Assembly (NCBI GenBank): GCA_022559845.1
Contig: CM040126.1
Location: forward strand, 123,604,886-123,668,885
DNA length: 64,000 bases
Direction: 5' to 3'
DNA from: Amorphophallus konjac
Lineage: Eukaryota; Streptophyta; Magnoliopsida; Alismatales; Araceae
Of the stretch, positions 1 through 10,868 are shown in pieces. Below the pieces are notes generated by a model that made no database searches, was not told the DNA's origin, and saw only the letters and a list, made by a program, of their open reading frames with translations. Position 1 is the first letter of the stretch; each line of letters opens with the position of its first letter. The position numbers were made by a program, and so were the translations under genes.

Positions 1-2005
1 TTTATCATATTTCAACAGAGGGAGAGAATTACTTCCTAAGCAAGAATTTGCCAGAAATAGTAGAGAAGATCACCAGCCTAATGGGAGTGCGCCTATTGGG
101 AGCGCCCCAAATGATGTGCCTAATGGAAGTACATCTAATCCACTAGAGAGTCAAGACACTTAGAGCATGGATATGTTTCTTGTCGTCACTATGAGATTGA
201 ACAACAAGCCCTTGCCTATGAACCTAGGGATGATGAAGAGCCTAGAACAATCAAACAAGCCTTCAAGTCTCTGGCTAGGAAAAAGTGAGAGGCTGCCATG
301 ATGGATGAGTTGTAATCAATGGCAAAGAATGAGGTATGGGAGTTAGTGAAACTCCCACCTCGACACTAAGCAATTGGAAACAAATGGGTTTTCAAAATCA
401 AGCGCAAGACAGATGGGTCAATTGATATACAAAACACAACTCATGACAAAGGGATATACCTAAAGGAGGGCATAGACTATAATGATCCATTTTCTCTAGT
501 GGTGAGATTCTCATCTGTTTGCCTTATTCTTGGTATTGTCACATATCTAGACTTAGAATGGTTCCAAATGGATGTAAAGACAACATCTCTAAGGCCCTGT
601 TTGATAACGGGTTAAGTCCGGGTAAGATAGGTTAACAGGGGTCAGGTGGGCTATTCTTTGTTTGACATTTTTTTCTTAACCGGGGTCGGATAGGGTTAAA
701 GTGGATTAACTCATTCCTAAGAAATAGGTGAAATGAGTTAATCGGCCCCGGTTAAGATTAGGGGTCGGGTGGACCATCTCGGGTAGGCTATCCGCCCCTA
801 ACATACTCCGTTATCAAACTCGCCCTAAATGAATAATTGACGAAGAAATCTATATGATTCAGCTAGAGGGCTTTGAGGTCGAGAGACAAGAGCACAAGGT
901 TTATTGTCTTACGCGTTCCATTTATGGCCTAAGACACTTGTGTAGATAGTGGTATTTGAGATTCCACAAAACAATTATATGGGTTCGAGATAATAGAGGT
1001 AGACCACTGTGTATATTAACCGACTCAAGGATAAGTTATAGATTTTGTCATTGTATGTCGACGACATACTAATAGCTAGAAATGACTTAGAGCCAATCTA
1101 GGTCACTAAAGAGCGGGTATCTTCCGTTTTTGAGATGAAAGACATGTGAGGCTAACTATGTGCTTGGAGTAAAGGTAGTACGGAATCGTTCAGAAAGACT
1201 TCTGAGTTTAGTTTATGAGATATACATTAATAAGAGTCTTGAGCGATTCAGGATGCACTATTCGAAGCCTATCAATACCCCACTGGATAAAGAATTTGCT
1301 GTAAATACTACTCAAGATATCCAGACAGATAAGGAAAAGAGATAGGTGTCTAAGGTGCCATACACTATTGTAATTGGGAGTCTGATGTATGTTATGTTGT
1401 GTACTCGTCCAGACATTATTAGCTATGTAGTGGGTCTTGTTAGTCGTTATTAGAGCAATCCTAGTCTTGCTCATTGGAAGGCGGTCAAGAGGATCTTCAG
1501 ATATCTACGTGGAACATTGAGCCTTGCCTTATGTTACAAAGGAGGAGACTTAAGGTTGAAAGGCTACAACGGTGCGGATTGGGCTAGTGATAGAGATAAG
1601 TGGAAGTCCACCTTAGGCTTCATATTCTTATTGGGTGGTGGCGTTATTTCCTGGTGTAATAAGAAGCAAACCTACATTGCTTTATCCACAATGGAAGCAA
1701 AATATATGGCCTGTTCTATAGCATGCCAAGAGCTTGTGTGGCTAAGAAGCTTTCTACAACGATTGGTGATTACACCTTACTAGGATGAGGGTGTACTGCT
1801 GTGTGTGGACAACACTTTGACTTTGGCCTTCGCCAAGGACCCCAAGTACCATGGTAGGATGAAGCACATAGCTATTTGATATGATTACATTACGAATCTG
1901 CTCGCAGAAGGGATAGTGGAGCTCCGACTTATCTAAGCCGATCATATGATAGCTGATCCACTAACTAAGAGATTGCTAGGGATGCTTTCGTAACCTATTC
2001 TGGGT
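1..2005 (+). pseudogene. Ty1/copia pol remnant (RT-RNase H), left end outside window
   Basis: Decayed copia polyprotein read left to right with many stops and frame breaks. In order I see the conserved stretch before the reverse transcriptase (about 220-430, with GNKWVFKIK), the RT core interrupted by a MITE at 593-825, the catalytic YVDD near 1054-1065, a CTRPDI-type RT end near 1405-1425, and the RNase H domain at 1517-1783 with the motif ALSTMEAKYMA. This continues, with stops, into a PKYHGRMKHI segment and the end of pol near 1990. Gag, protease and most of integrase would lie left of the window. The order RT-RNase H after integrase is typical of Ty1/copia. Lineage is not resolved. Confidence 0.88.
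593..825. mobile_element. Tourist-like MITE in copia RT
   Basis: A 233-bp insertion with terminal inverted repeats: the left end GGCCCTGTTTGATAACGG matches the complement of the right end (GGGCGAGTTTGATAACGG) apart from three positions. It is flanked by TAA at 590-592 and 826-828, the 3-bp target duplication of PIF/Harbinger (Tourist) MITEs. Dropping the element and one TAA rejoins the copia reading DVKTTSLN..EEIYM, which fixes both borders. No coding capacity. Confidence 0.85.
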
Positions 2006-3025
2006 CCATGGGTTTGCGTAAATTGCAAATGTGTACAATTTTTGATTGACATCAATAGAACTCGTCTTTCATTCTGCAAGTATATCATTGGATTGAATAT
2101 TTAGTTTACACATCGAATGAGCGTCACTAGCTTGGAATTGACCCTCTTACATGGGTGATTCACTTTGGCACTTTTGATAGCGAGCCATACGAGACGTTTG
2201 ATATCTTCGGCACTAGTGACAACGAGTGATATACCTTGAACATCAACGATATGCCACCTTAGTCAGGCTAAGATGAGATCTATTTGGATCGACCACATGG
2301 ATGTTAAGCGTAATCCCATGGAGCCTTTGAGAGCCAGATGTGAGCTTTGCTATAGGACATTGAGTGGAAGCAATTGGGTTGCGAGACTCAAATTAGTTGC
2401 ATGAAGAGTGGCTAGACTAAGATTCGTGTCGAGTTTGTATGTCTAAAGTGACATATCCCTGCCAATGGAAGAACAACACAACATGCGATTCATACTGTAC
2501 GTGCTATAAGCGATCGACAATGAGAATGATGAATGAGTCTCTGTTCATCATGGTATGAGCTTCTGGATCATATTGAAATGATCCTTTTCGTGCCTCCAAT
2601 GACTTGAGTGCTGTGTCATGAAAAGGACACTTGATGTTTCTATTTGGGCTATGGTTGATACAGTCGAGCATGTCTAAGAAAGCAATCAAGATGAATTGGA
2701 GTGACATCAGCCATATAGGGAAGGCATCCAACTAGCATACCATGTTTTGTGGTTCATTTCTCAAGAGACTTGGTTACCTGTGTGGTGATAGAGTCACGAA
2801 CACATGACATTTTGATCCGACACTAATTGCTTGAGATATCTGAACTGTTGAGTCAGGTGGATAGAAAGCTGTCTGAGGTACTACGAGATTTAGTGCTTTG
2901 TAGTTGGGTGATGACTTTATGGCCAAGATGTTCGTTGAATCTCGTGATGGTCGCACGCTCCATTTCCCTATATGACAGACAAAAGTTTTTGAGACAAAGG
3001 ATATTTGTTGTTGCCCTTACTTGAC
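2006..3025 (+). other. post-pol region of the left copia element
   Basis: About 1 kb between the end of pol and the polypurine tract. No conserved open reading frame was recognised. It is assigned to the element by position only. Confidence 0.55.
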
Positions 3026-3035
3026 AAGTGGGAGA
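3026..3035 (+). other. polypurine tract of the left copia element
   Basis: AAGTGGGAGA directly followed by TGTTA, the usual PPT and LTR start of plant copia elements. Confidence 0.7.
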
Positions 3036-3540
3036 TGTTAATGGACTTCAGTCCTTTTAATGTCACTAATGGCAAGACATTAAGGAGGGGGCGATGGAAA
3101 GTTATCTTAAGGAGCAAGTTAAAGGAGAGGGATAGACCCCCTGGGGGCTGCCCCATCGTGGATAGACGTGGCTGTTGGAGATTCTGTGCATTAAGTAGGA
3201 GCCCCATTTAATGCATGGAATCCCCCCTATATGGAGGGTGGATAGGGGCTCTATACACTCATGAGGTACAAGCCCCTCTTGCTCCTTCTCTCCTCCTCTT
3301 GCTCTCTCCATTTCCTGCTTCCCACAAGCAAGGCCGTGCCCTGGTTGGGCACTGTGCACGCGACAATGTTTGACCCCGTCTCAGCTGTCTCGTCCTTCAT
3401 GTCTCATTTCTTCTTGAAGGGCATTATCAACTCTCTCGGGTCTTGGAGTGTGGAGTACGACGTACAGACTCTAGTAGCCTATGTCACATACCTTCGCGAA
3501 CGTATCTTCGTCATTCCACTACCGTAGTAAGGTACACCCC
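3036..3540 (+). repeat. putative 3' LTR of the left copia element
   Basis: Begins TGTTAATGG just after the PPT. The right border is not fixed because the 5' LTR is outside the window and no target duplication can be paired; the end given is approximate. Short open frames inside are not taken as genes. Confidence 0.5.
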
Positions 3541-3946
3541 ACGCACGCTCTATGTGTAGCATATATATAAGTAATGAATGGGGGTATCAACTAGGTGAAT
3601 TGCATTTTGACTTATGGTCACACATTTTCATATGATGAATCTCAAGTACCCTAGTAACTATTATGAATGGAGAACCAAGTAGAGAGGGCCATAGGCACAT
3701 TGCCTTTCAGCCAATTGTCACACATTTTCCTTTGTCTACCACTTGAGGCAACACCTGGCAACCAATTTCTCATCCAAGATTTTGATTACTATGATTATAA
3801 TACAACATGGGTTCTCATCAAAGCATCTAAAAAACTAATTCTCAGCATATTTAACTTATAATGATACTAACATTATTCTGTTTCTTTATAAAAAAGGAAA
3901 AAGAAGCCTTCTGATGACACCATAAGCTATCAAAAGGTATGGTTAT
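3541..3946. other. no gene seen
   Basis: AT-rich DNA between the left copia element and the next copia insertion. No exon, RNA gene or repeat structure was recognised. The 5-bp GTTAT at 3942-3946 is the left target duplication of the next element. Confidence 0.5.
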
Positions 3947-4216
3947 TGTTACAACCAGGATGCAGGAGAATAGAGGGAAGAAGGCACCGAGAGAACCAAA
4001 CCAGAGATGCGGTGGTTTCAGAGAGAATAATCTCTTCTCCAGCCGCCACCCACCTATATATATATATATATATATATATATTAAGCTTAGGGCAATCACC
4101 ACCTTACAAATCATGACAGAAATGCTCCTGACTAATGATTACCCAGGGCGCACACCTAATAGACCAAAAATAACAAACAAAAAAGGATGACCAAACTACC
4201 CTTCGCCTTCTTTACA
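3947..4216 (-). repeat. 3' LTR of copia element
   Basis: 270 bp, near-identical to 9788-10063 apart from scattered substitutions and a shorter TA microsatellite (about 4053-4081). Confidence 0.93.
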
Positions 4217-4226
4217 CTCCCCCTTT
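4217..4226 (-). other. polypurine tract of copia element
   Basis: Read on the minus strand it is AAAGGGGGAG, ending exactly at the LTR start. Confidence 0.85.
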
Positions 4227-6893
4227 AACTGAGCATAGACATCTAACATGCTTAGCTTGCTTAGCATTTTTCTGAAATCATCTCTTGACAAACTCTTAGT
4301 AAGTACATCAACAACTTGATCAGCAGACTGGACATAGGGCAGGCACAACTCTCCGGAGTCCAACTTCTCCCGGATGAAGTGCCTATCCAACTTTATGTGT
4401 TTTGTACGATCATGTTGAACATGATTGTTAGCAATGCTGATTGCTGCCTTGTTGTCACAGTAGAGCTTCATGGGAAGCACTGCCTTAACTCCAACGTCTG
4501 CTAGAAGAATCTTCGACCCCAACAACTCTGCTACGGCTTGTGCCATGTCTCTGTATTCAGCCTCTGCACTTGGCCTTGCTCAAACATATTATTTTTTGCT
4601 CCTTCAGGTAACAAGGTTTCCACCCAAGTAAATACAATACCCAGATGTTGACCTCCGATCATCTTGTGATCCAACCCAATCAGCATCAAAGAACCCTTCC
4701 AAACATAGCTGACCTTTCTTGCTAAATAACAAACCTTTTCCTGGACAGGTTTTGATATATCTCAAGATCCGGTCAACGGCTTGCATGTGCTTAGTTCTGG
4801 GAGCATGCATGAATTGGCTGACCACATTGGTTGCATATGTAATATCCGGCCCGGTGAAGGACATGCATATAAGTTTTCCAACCATTTTCTGATACCTGCC
4901 TTTTTCAATCTCTAAAGAGCTTATCCATCAAGAATACTTAGCTTGTGGTTCATTTCAATTGGAGTATCAGCGGGTCTACTTCCCATTTTTCTCGGTCTCT
5001 TTCAGCAAATCAAGGGCATACTTCCTTTGAGAAATAAGAATGCTGCCGTGAGATCTTGCAACTTCAATCCCAAGAAAATATTTCAAGGGACCAAGATCTT
5101 TAATCTCAAATTCCTTCGCTAGATTATCTTTCTGCTGCTGGATTGCAACAAGATCATCACCCGTAACCACCATATCGTCCACATATACAAGAAGGATAAC
5201 AACCTGTCCACCCTTCCACTTCACAAAAGAGTATGGTCAGCATTTCCTTGTTTAAAACCCATCTTTAGCATAGCTGTTCTTAGCCTTTCAAACCAAGCTC
5301 TAGGGGACTGTTTTAGGCCATACAGTGCCCTCTTAAGCTTACAAACTTTCCCATCTGTAGTCAAGCCTAGGGGAGGCTGCATGTACACCTCTTCTGTTAA
5401 TTCCCCATTAAGGAACACAATCTTTACATCTAACTGGTGCAACTCCCAATCATGGTGGACAGCAAGTGACATCAGAACCCGAACAGAGGATAACTTGGCA
5501 ATTGGAGCAAATGTTTCTTGGTAATCAATGCCATAGGTCTGTGTAAACCCTTTGACAACTAACCTTGCCTTGTACCTTTCCATGGTTCCATCAGACTTGA
5601 ACTTTATGGTATATACCCATTTAGAGCCCACTGGTTTCTTCCTTGAAGGTAGATCAACCAAATCCCATGTACCATTCTTCCTTAAGGCCTCCATTTCTTC
5701 TTCCATTGCCTTAACCCACCTTGGCTTCTTCACAGCTTCTGAAAAAGAGGAAGGCACGGTGGTGCTAGAGATAGATGAAAGGTAGGTCCGGTACGATGAA
5801 GAAATTTGAGAATAGCACAAGTATTTGGAGATTGGGTGCTTGGTGCACTCTCTCACACCTTTCCTACATGCAATAGGCTGATCAAGGTCAGTGAGAGTTA
5901 CCTGATTTTCAGTTTCAGAAATAGCTTCGGGAACAACAGGAGATGAGGAACCAACATCCTCATGAGAGTGGTCATTAGCAAGGGTCTTTTCCCTGGGCTG
6001 TTCAGTCTCCTCTTTTTGTCTTCTAGAGTAGACCTTTCCAAACCTGGTCTTTTCCTTAGAGTTGGTTTCTTCAGCAGTCTTGAAACCATCCTTGGCATTG
6101 GTATCTTGAACATCTCGAACCGAAGAGGACGGGGAACCTAGAGTGTCAGCATAAATATGACAAGGAATAAAGTAGGGATCCACTATAATCTCCCCCTCAG
6201 ACAGATATGAGGAGAAGTATGACTGTGACTCAAAAAAGGTAACATCTCTTTGGTAGTCGACCTTCCTTGTCTTGGGGTCAGCACACTTATACCCTTTCTG
6301 AGTGGGAGAATAACCAAGAAAGACTCCCCTAACAGCTTTGAGGTCAAGTTTGGAATGACCTGGACCCAAGACATGGATAAAACACAAGCACCCAAATACC
6401 CGAGGAGTCAAAGGAAAAATTGGGTGATCTGGGCGTAAGATAGTCACAGGAATACGAAACCCTAGGGCTCTGGATGACATCCGATTAATGAGATATGCTG
6501 TTGTGAGGATAGCATCTGCCCAGTACTGTTTAGGAATCTTGTGCTGAAACAGGAATGCCCGAGTAATTTCCATTAGGTGCCGATTCGTTCTCTCCGCCAC
6601 TCCATTTTGTTGTGAAGTATACGGGCAAGAGGATTCATGTACCATCCCTTCATCTTGCATTAACACATTCAGATTTTTCGTGAAGTATTCTTTTGCATTA
6701 TCAGATCTAAACGTCTTGATTTTTTTCTCAAATTGGGTCAACACCATATTGGAAAAAATCTGAACTGCTCTAGGCACTCCCTCTCTCGACCTCAAGAGAT
6801 ACACCCAAGTACACAAGGAAAAATCATCAATAAAAGTGACGAAGTAGTGATAACCACCCACAGAACACAGGTGAGGGACCCCAAACATCAGAA

Positions 6894-7085
6894 TGGACCA
6901 AATCAAAAGGAGCACTGCTCTTTCTTATGGCAGTTGAAAATTGGGATCTACAATGTTTTGGCAATTGGTAGACAGGACACTGAAATGACTGGACCAAATC
7001 AAAAGGAGCACTGCTCTTTCTTATGGAAGTTGAAAATTGGGATCTACAATGTTTTGGCAATTGGTAGACAAGACACTGAAATGAC
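6894..7085 (-). repeat. 96-bp in-frame tandem duplication in integrase region
   Basis: Two adjacent copies, 6894-6989 and 6990-7085, differ at only a few bases. The period is 96 bp = 32 codons and keeps the frame. It covers the zinc-finger end before the integrase core (peptide CRSQFSTSIRKSSAPFDLV appears twice). Confidence 0.9.
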
Positions 7086-7118
7086 TCTGGTTTAATAGAC
7101 TTAAACAATGTGGGAAAT

Positions 7119-7832
7119 GTTTCATGCAGCCTAGCCCCCCCCTCCAATTCACTCTTCATGTAGATGGAGCTTCAAAAGGTAACCCGGGCATATGTGGAGG
7201 TGGTGGCTGTGTCAGAGATTCAGTAGGAAACATGATCATCAGTTTTGCTTTCAATTATGGATTTGGGAGCAGTATATTAGCAGAAGCAAGGGCTCTTTAT
7301 GATGGGCTGTCAATAGTTAATAACGGAGGTTTTAAAGTGACTGCAGTTTTTTCTGATTGCGCCCTCCTTGTGGAATCCATACATAGGAAAAAAGCTCCTA
7401 GCTAGGTTGTCTATCCATGGTGGAGTGAAATCCTGAAACTCATATCCTCAAGTGGTTGTTCGGTGAGACATGTTTACAGGGAAGGCAACCAGTTGGCCGA
7501 TGCATTGGCTTCCTATGCAAGCTCAAGTCATTCTAACTCTATTTTTACTCATGTAAGTGAACTCCCTAAAATGGTGAGGGGAGTTTATAGGATGGACAGA
7601 GGAGGTTTGCCTTCTCTTCGTCTTTATAAATAGATATCTCGGAATTCCTGAACTGCATTGGCAGCTTGTACAGTTAGGGGTATGCCCCAAAGAGCTTGTA
7701 TTCTTATCACAAAAAATTAATAAAATTTTAGGCCACAGCATCATCCTGGGGGAGTGAGAACATGTTCCCCTGCTGGGGGGACATGCACTCGGCTAGTCGA
7801 TGATTCTGAGGGCCGGTGTTGATTGAAAAAAA
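7119..7832 (+). mobile_element. 5'-truncated L1-type LINE (RNase H end)
   Basis: Inserted in the copia pre-integrase region on the opposite strand. It codes for the C-terminal RNase H-like domain of plant LINEs: HVDGASKGNPG near 7151-7183, then EARALYDGL, SDCALLVES and, after a stop at 7403, EGNQLADALAS. It ends in an A run at about 7826-7835 and is flanked by a 16-bp target duplication AAACAATGTGGGAAAT (7103-7118 and 7833-7848). The 3' end (GGGGTATGCCCC..., CTGGGGGAGTGAG) matches the LINE at 40576-41879, so they are the same family. Confidence 0.9.
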
Positions 7833-9467
7833 AAACAATGTGGGAAATAAAAGTTTCAATGACTTGAAAGAAAGATGTCCTAGACGACAATGCCATAACT
7901 TGAGATGCTGAATTTGATTGCAATTATTGATGGTTTTCTCAGACTGAAGAGCTGTCCTTCCTTTGATGTTCAGCTGGTAAAGACCCCTATCCTCAAGACC
8001 ACTCCCAATCATTCGCTTGGTCCTCAAATCCTGAAACACACAATGGGTTGGGAAGAAGGTTATGGAACAATTAAGAGATTTGGTGAGGTTGCTAACAGAC
8101 AAGAGATTTATCGGAAGGGAAGGAACATGTAAGGTAGATGACAAGGAAAGATGATCATCCAGTCTGATGGTTCCTTTGCCCACAATTGTGGCTTGAGTAC
8201 CATCAACTACCATCACCTTTTCTCGGCCAGAAGAAAGAGAATAGGTAGAGAAGAGACTAGGGTTACCGGTCATATGATCAGTAGCTCCAGAATCAATGAT
8301 CCACATTGTATCTATTGGCTGGGATGTAGCACTAAGTGTAGCTCCTTCAACACTAAACTTACCCAGGGAAGTGAAAGCAAGTGCGGAGGTGTCCAGCTGA
8401 GAAAGAATCCTTTGTAGAGTAGCAATATCAGTTGAGGAGAGGCCCTTTGTGCTAGGTACTTGAACATTGGAAGATCCAACATCCTGAGAAGAAGCCAGGG
8501 AAGTTGCTGCATTTCCCTTGGCCTGTTTGCTGCCCTTCTTACCGCGGAACTTGAGAGGCTTCTTATCAGGATAGAGCTCCCAGCAGTCATCCACAAAGTG
8601 GTTAGATCTGCCACAGTGACTACACTTCTTGCCGGCTTTTCCATCATCATCTTGACTATTACCACTACCCTTCTTAGACTTAGAAGCATTGCTGGTCAGA
8701 GTGGAATGGTCATGAAGAACATGCCCACTTTTTGTTTGAATGTCCACGGGCATAGCCTTCCTCCGATTCTCTTCAACCAGCTCCCTTTGATATACCTCAT
8801 CTAGAGATAGAGCACTAGTTTCATTGACAATCTGTCCTCGGAGTGGTTCCCATTCTGGGTTTAAACCACCAAGGAACTTCAGAACTCTCCCCTTCTGAAT
8901 GAACTTCAAGTGCCTTTTGTGATCAGACGAGGTATCCCATTTATCAGCATCATACTAATCGAGTTCATCCCACAGTGTTTGTAGGGTAGTGAAATAATCC
9001 GTAACAGAAAGTGTACCTTGCTTTGCTCCATACAAAGCAATCTCCAATTGATAGACCCTAGCAACCTTCTTTTTTTCTCCATACATCTTTTCTAAGAACA
9101 CCCACATGTCTCTAGTTGTCTCCTTTCGCATAATCAGTTTCCTCTGAGCATCTTCAACAGAGTTGACTAACCAAGTCATCACAACACTATTTTGTTCAAC
9201 CCAGTCTTCAAACTCAGCACTATCCTCATCTGGTTTCTCAATTTTACCATTGATATAACCAGACTTCCGTTTCGGTCCAAGGTACATCTTGGCTGCCGCT
9301 GGCCATTCAACATAATTGTGTTTGTTCAACTTGACTGGAGTAATCTGCGGAGCATGGTGTTCATGACCCGACACAGGGCCAGACACCGACACCCTTTTTC
9401 CTACAGAAACCTCCTCAGCATCTGTGGATGTGGACTTGGAGATCGACGGGGATTGTTGTTTGGCCAT
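7833..9467 (-). pseudogene. copia gag-protease region
   Basis: Starts at an ATG at 9467 (MAKQQSPSISKS) about 310 bp after the PBS. Residues 1-170 are gag (LNKHNYVEWPAAAKMYL, MWVFLEKMYGEKKKVARVY). An in-frame TAG at 8955-8957 interrupts gag, and the same frame resumes. Further on are the zinc knuckle CSHCGRSNHFVDDC (about 8635-8595), the protease active site WIIDSGATDHM (about 8310-8280) and the pre-integrase motif LWHCRLGHLSF, where the LINE at 7119-7832 is inserted. Confidence 0.88.
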
Positions 9468-9774
9468 GAGAATCTCCCCCTCTTCCTGATGCAGAAAACT
9501 GTGAACCTGAAAAACCTAGGAGACAGGCAGCGGCTGTCTCCACAAGGGCAGGGTTCCGCAGCTCAACAGAAAGAGGAAAAAGATGGAGGGGAAGGGTGCG
9601 GTCCCTACCAGACAGAGAAGAAAGGGCCGCAGACCTTTCCCAGGCCAGAAAGGGTTGTCCGATGAAGATACCTCCAGGAGATGACCACTGCCGGCTTGTG
9701 CTAGGGAGAAACCCTAGGGTGGAACACCAAGGAACTCAGCGGTGTTGTTTGTGCCCCTATTTCAGATCTCCTTT

Positions 9775-9787
9775 GGTTCTGATACCA
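9775..9787 (-). other. primer-binding site of copia element
   Basis: On the minus strand TGGTATCAGAACC, next to the 5' LTR. It matches the initiator-Met tRNA site TGGTATCAGAGCC with one change. Confidence 0.9.
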
Positions 9788-9894
9788 TGTTACAACCAGG
9801 ATGCAGGAGAACAGGGTGAAGAAGGCACCGAGAGAACCAAACCAGAGGTGCGGTGGTTTCAGAGAGAATAATCTCTTCTCTAGCCGCCACCCAC

Positions 9895-9931
<37 letters not shown>

Positions 9932-10063
9932 GCTTAGGGCAATCGCCACCTTACAAATCATGACAGAAATGCCCTTGACTAATGACTACCCAGGGCGCAC
10001 ACCTAATAGACCAGAAATAACAAACAAAAAAGGATGACTAAACTACCCTTCGCCTTCTTTACA
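9788..10063 (-). repeat. 5' LTR of copia element
   Basis: 276 bp, TGTTAC...TTTACA, pair of 3947-4216. Followed by the target duplication GTTAT at 10064-10068. Contains a longer TA microsatellite (about 9898-9930). Confidence 0.93.
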
Positions 10064-10783
10064 GTTATGAATGTGAATGAGAGGAGCAATAGTTTTTGCA
10101 GATGGAAAGTTGTTTTCTACCACATTCACAGTCACTGCACAGACAAGCTTCTGTAAAGAAGAAAGGATAAAACTCTTCTTCCCTCTGATTTTTGGATATG
10201 AAATTAGGGAAGCATACAGAGGGAGTGGATCAGTTCCTTTCAGTTATTCGCTATCTCCAAACTAAGCAAGTAACAACTGCATGATCTTTCATTTTGATGA
10301 AACCAAAGTGATGCCATAAATGATAGAACGCGTCTGCAAACTCATTCTCCAAATGTTGCTGAAGCAGACAGAATCCTTGCTCTCCATGATAAGTTCTAAT
10401 GCATAACATGACCTTCTTATAGCTCAGAAATTTTTCATTGATTTCATTGCCGCCCCAAAGAATGGTGGCCAGAACTGTGCTAAAGGGACAATATGGTTGA
10501 ACTAATGGAGTATGCATTAGAGGTTGCACCATTATATAATTTGCCCATTTGAATTGGGTTACAAGCAATTCAGATTACCGTCATATCTTCTTTCTCTTTA
10601 AAATTTTTCGTATACTGTCGAAGGCATGCTTTTTTTTTTTTTAAGTTCCCTATGTCTGTCTATAGGAGTATGATGACTGTTCATAAAAGATGTATGGATT
10701 AGGTGCATGTTTCCTTTTAAACTGTTATTCGCCTGAATTAGGATGATGTAATGATGAGCTTCTGGTAGTTATGTTACATTTAG
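10064..10783. other. upstream intron or flank of TL29
   Basis: 720 bp between the copia element and the first visible TL29 exon. No transit-peptide exon was recognised here. The exon at 10784 is preceded by an in-frame TAG ending in the acceptor AG, so an upstream exon must exist elsewhere. A candidate minus-strand exon is listed separately. Confidence 0.5.
10251..10568 (-). pseudogene. candidate exon fragment of unknown protein
   Basis: A minus-strand open frame ending near 10251. Its last ~60 residues are rich in W, H and F (HLENEFADAFYHLWHHFGF, KMKDHAVVTC) and look like real protein rather than random translation. A terminal exon here would need its other exons to the right, on top of TL29, so a captured or stranded gene fragment is more likely. 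I do not recognise the family; chance remains possible. Confidence 0.25.
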
Positions 10784-10868
10784 GAAATTGTGGCAAGCTC
10801 TGACTCATTCACCAAAGTGGCTCATGCTGCCGATCTGATTCAGAGAAGACAACGTTCTGAATTCCAGT
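10784..10868 (+). CDS. TL29: TL29 exon (first visible)
   Basis: Follows acceptor TTTAG, ends before donor GTGAGT. Codes from EIVASS to RSEFQ and ends in phase 1. Confidence 0.85.

Larger units (their letters stand above)
4217..7102 (-). pseudogene. copia pol: integrase, reverse transcriptase, RNase H
   Basis: The 564-residue open stretch 6915-5221 carries the integrase core (FIDDFS, FRSDNAKEYF, SQQNGVAERTN, then the GYSPTQKGYKC end domain) and the first half of RT (GSKWVYTIKFKSDG, QLDVKIVFLNG, ALYGLKQSPRAW). At about 5222 the frame changes at a short T run, and the second half continues in another frame from 5224 to 4976 with the catalytic YVDD. The rest of RT follows at 4885-4604 (RILRYIKTCPGKG, DADWVGSQDDRRSTSGYC). 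After more stops, the RNase H end is at 4546-4196 (CDNKAAISIANN, ADQVVDVLTKSL). The breaks show a dead copy. Confidence 0.9.
3947..10063 (-). mobile_element. Ty1/copia retrotransposon, complete LTR to LTR
   Basis: A 6.1-kb element on the minus strand with LTRs at 3947-4216 (3') and 9788-10063 (5'), both TGTTAC...TTTACA, and a perfect 5-bp target duplication GTTAT at 3942-3946 and 10064-10068. The primer-binding site (9775-9787) and polypurine tract (4217-4226) are in the expected places. Domain order gag, protease, integrase, RT, RNase H is that of Ty1/copia. The coding region is broken by a nested LINE, in-frame stops and at least one frameshift, so this copy is not autonomous. Confidence 0.95.

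Noticed and set aside
3102..3527. Overlapping open frames in the left copia LTR, one with a signal-like hydrophobic start
   Set aside because: Lies directly after a PPT within a probable LTR; on both strands; not the TL29 transit peptide, as no fitting donor and motif is seen.
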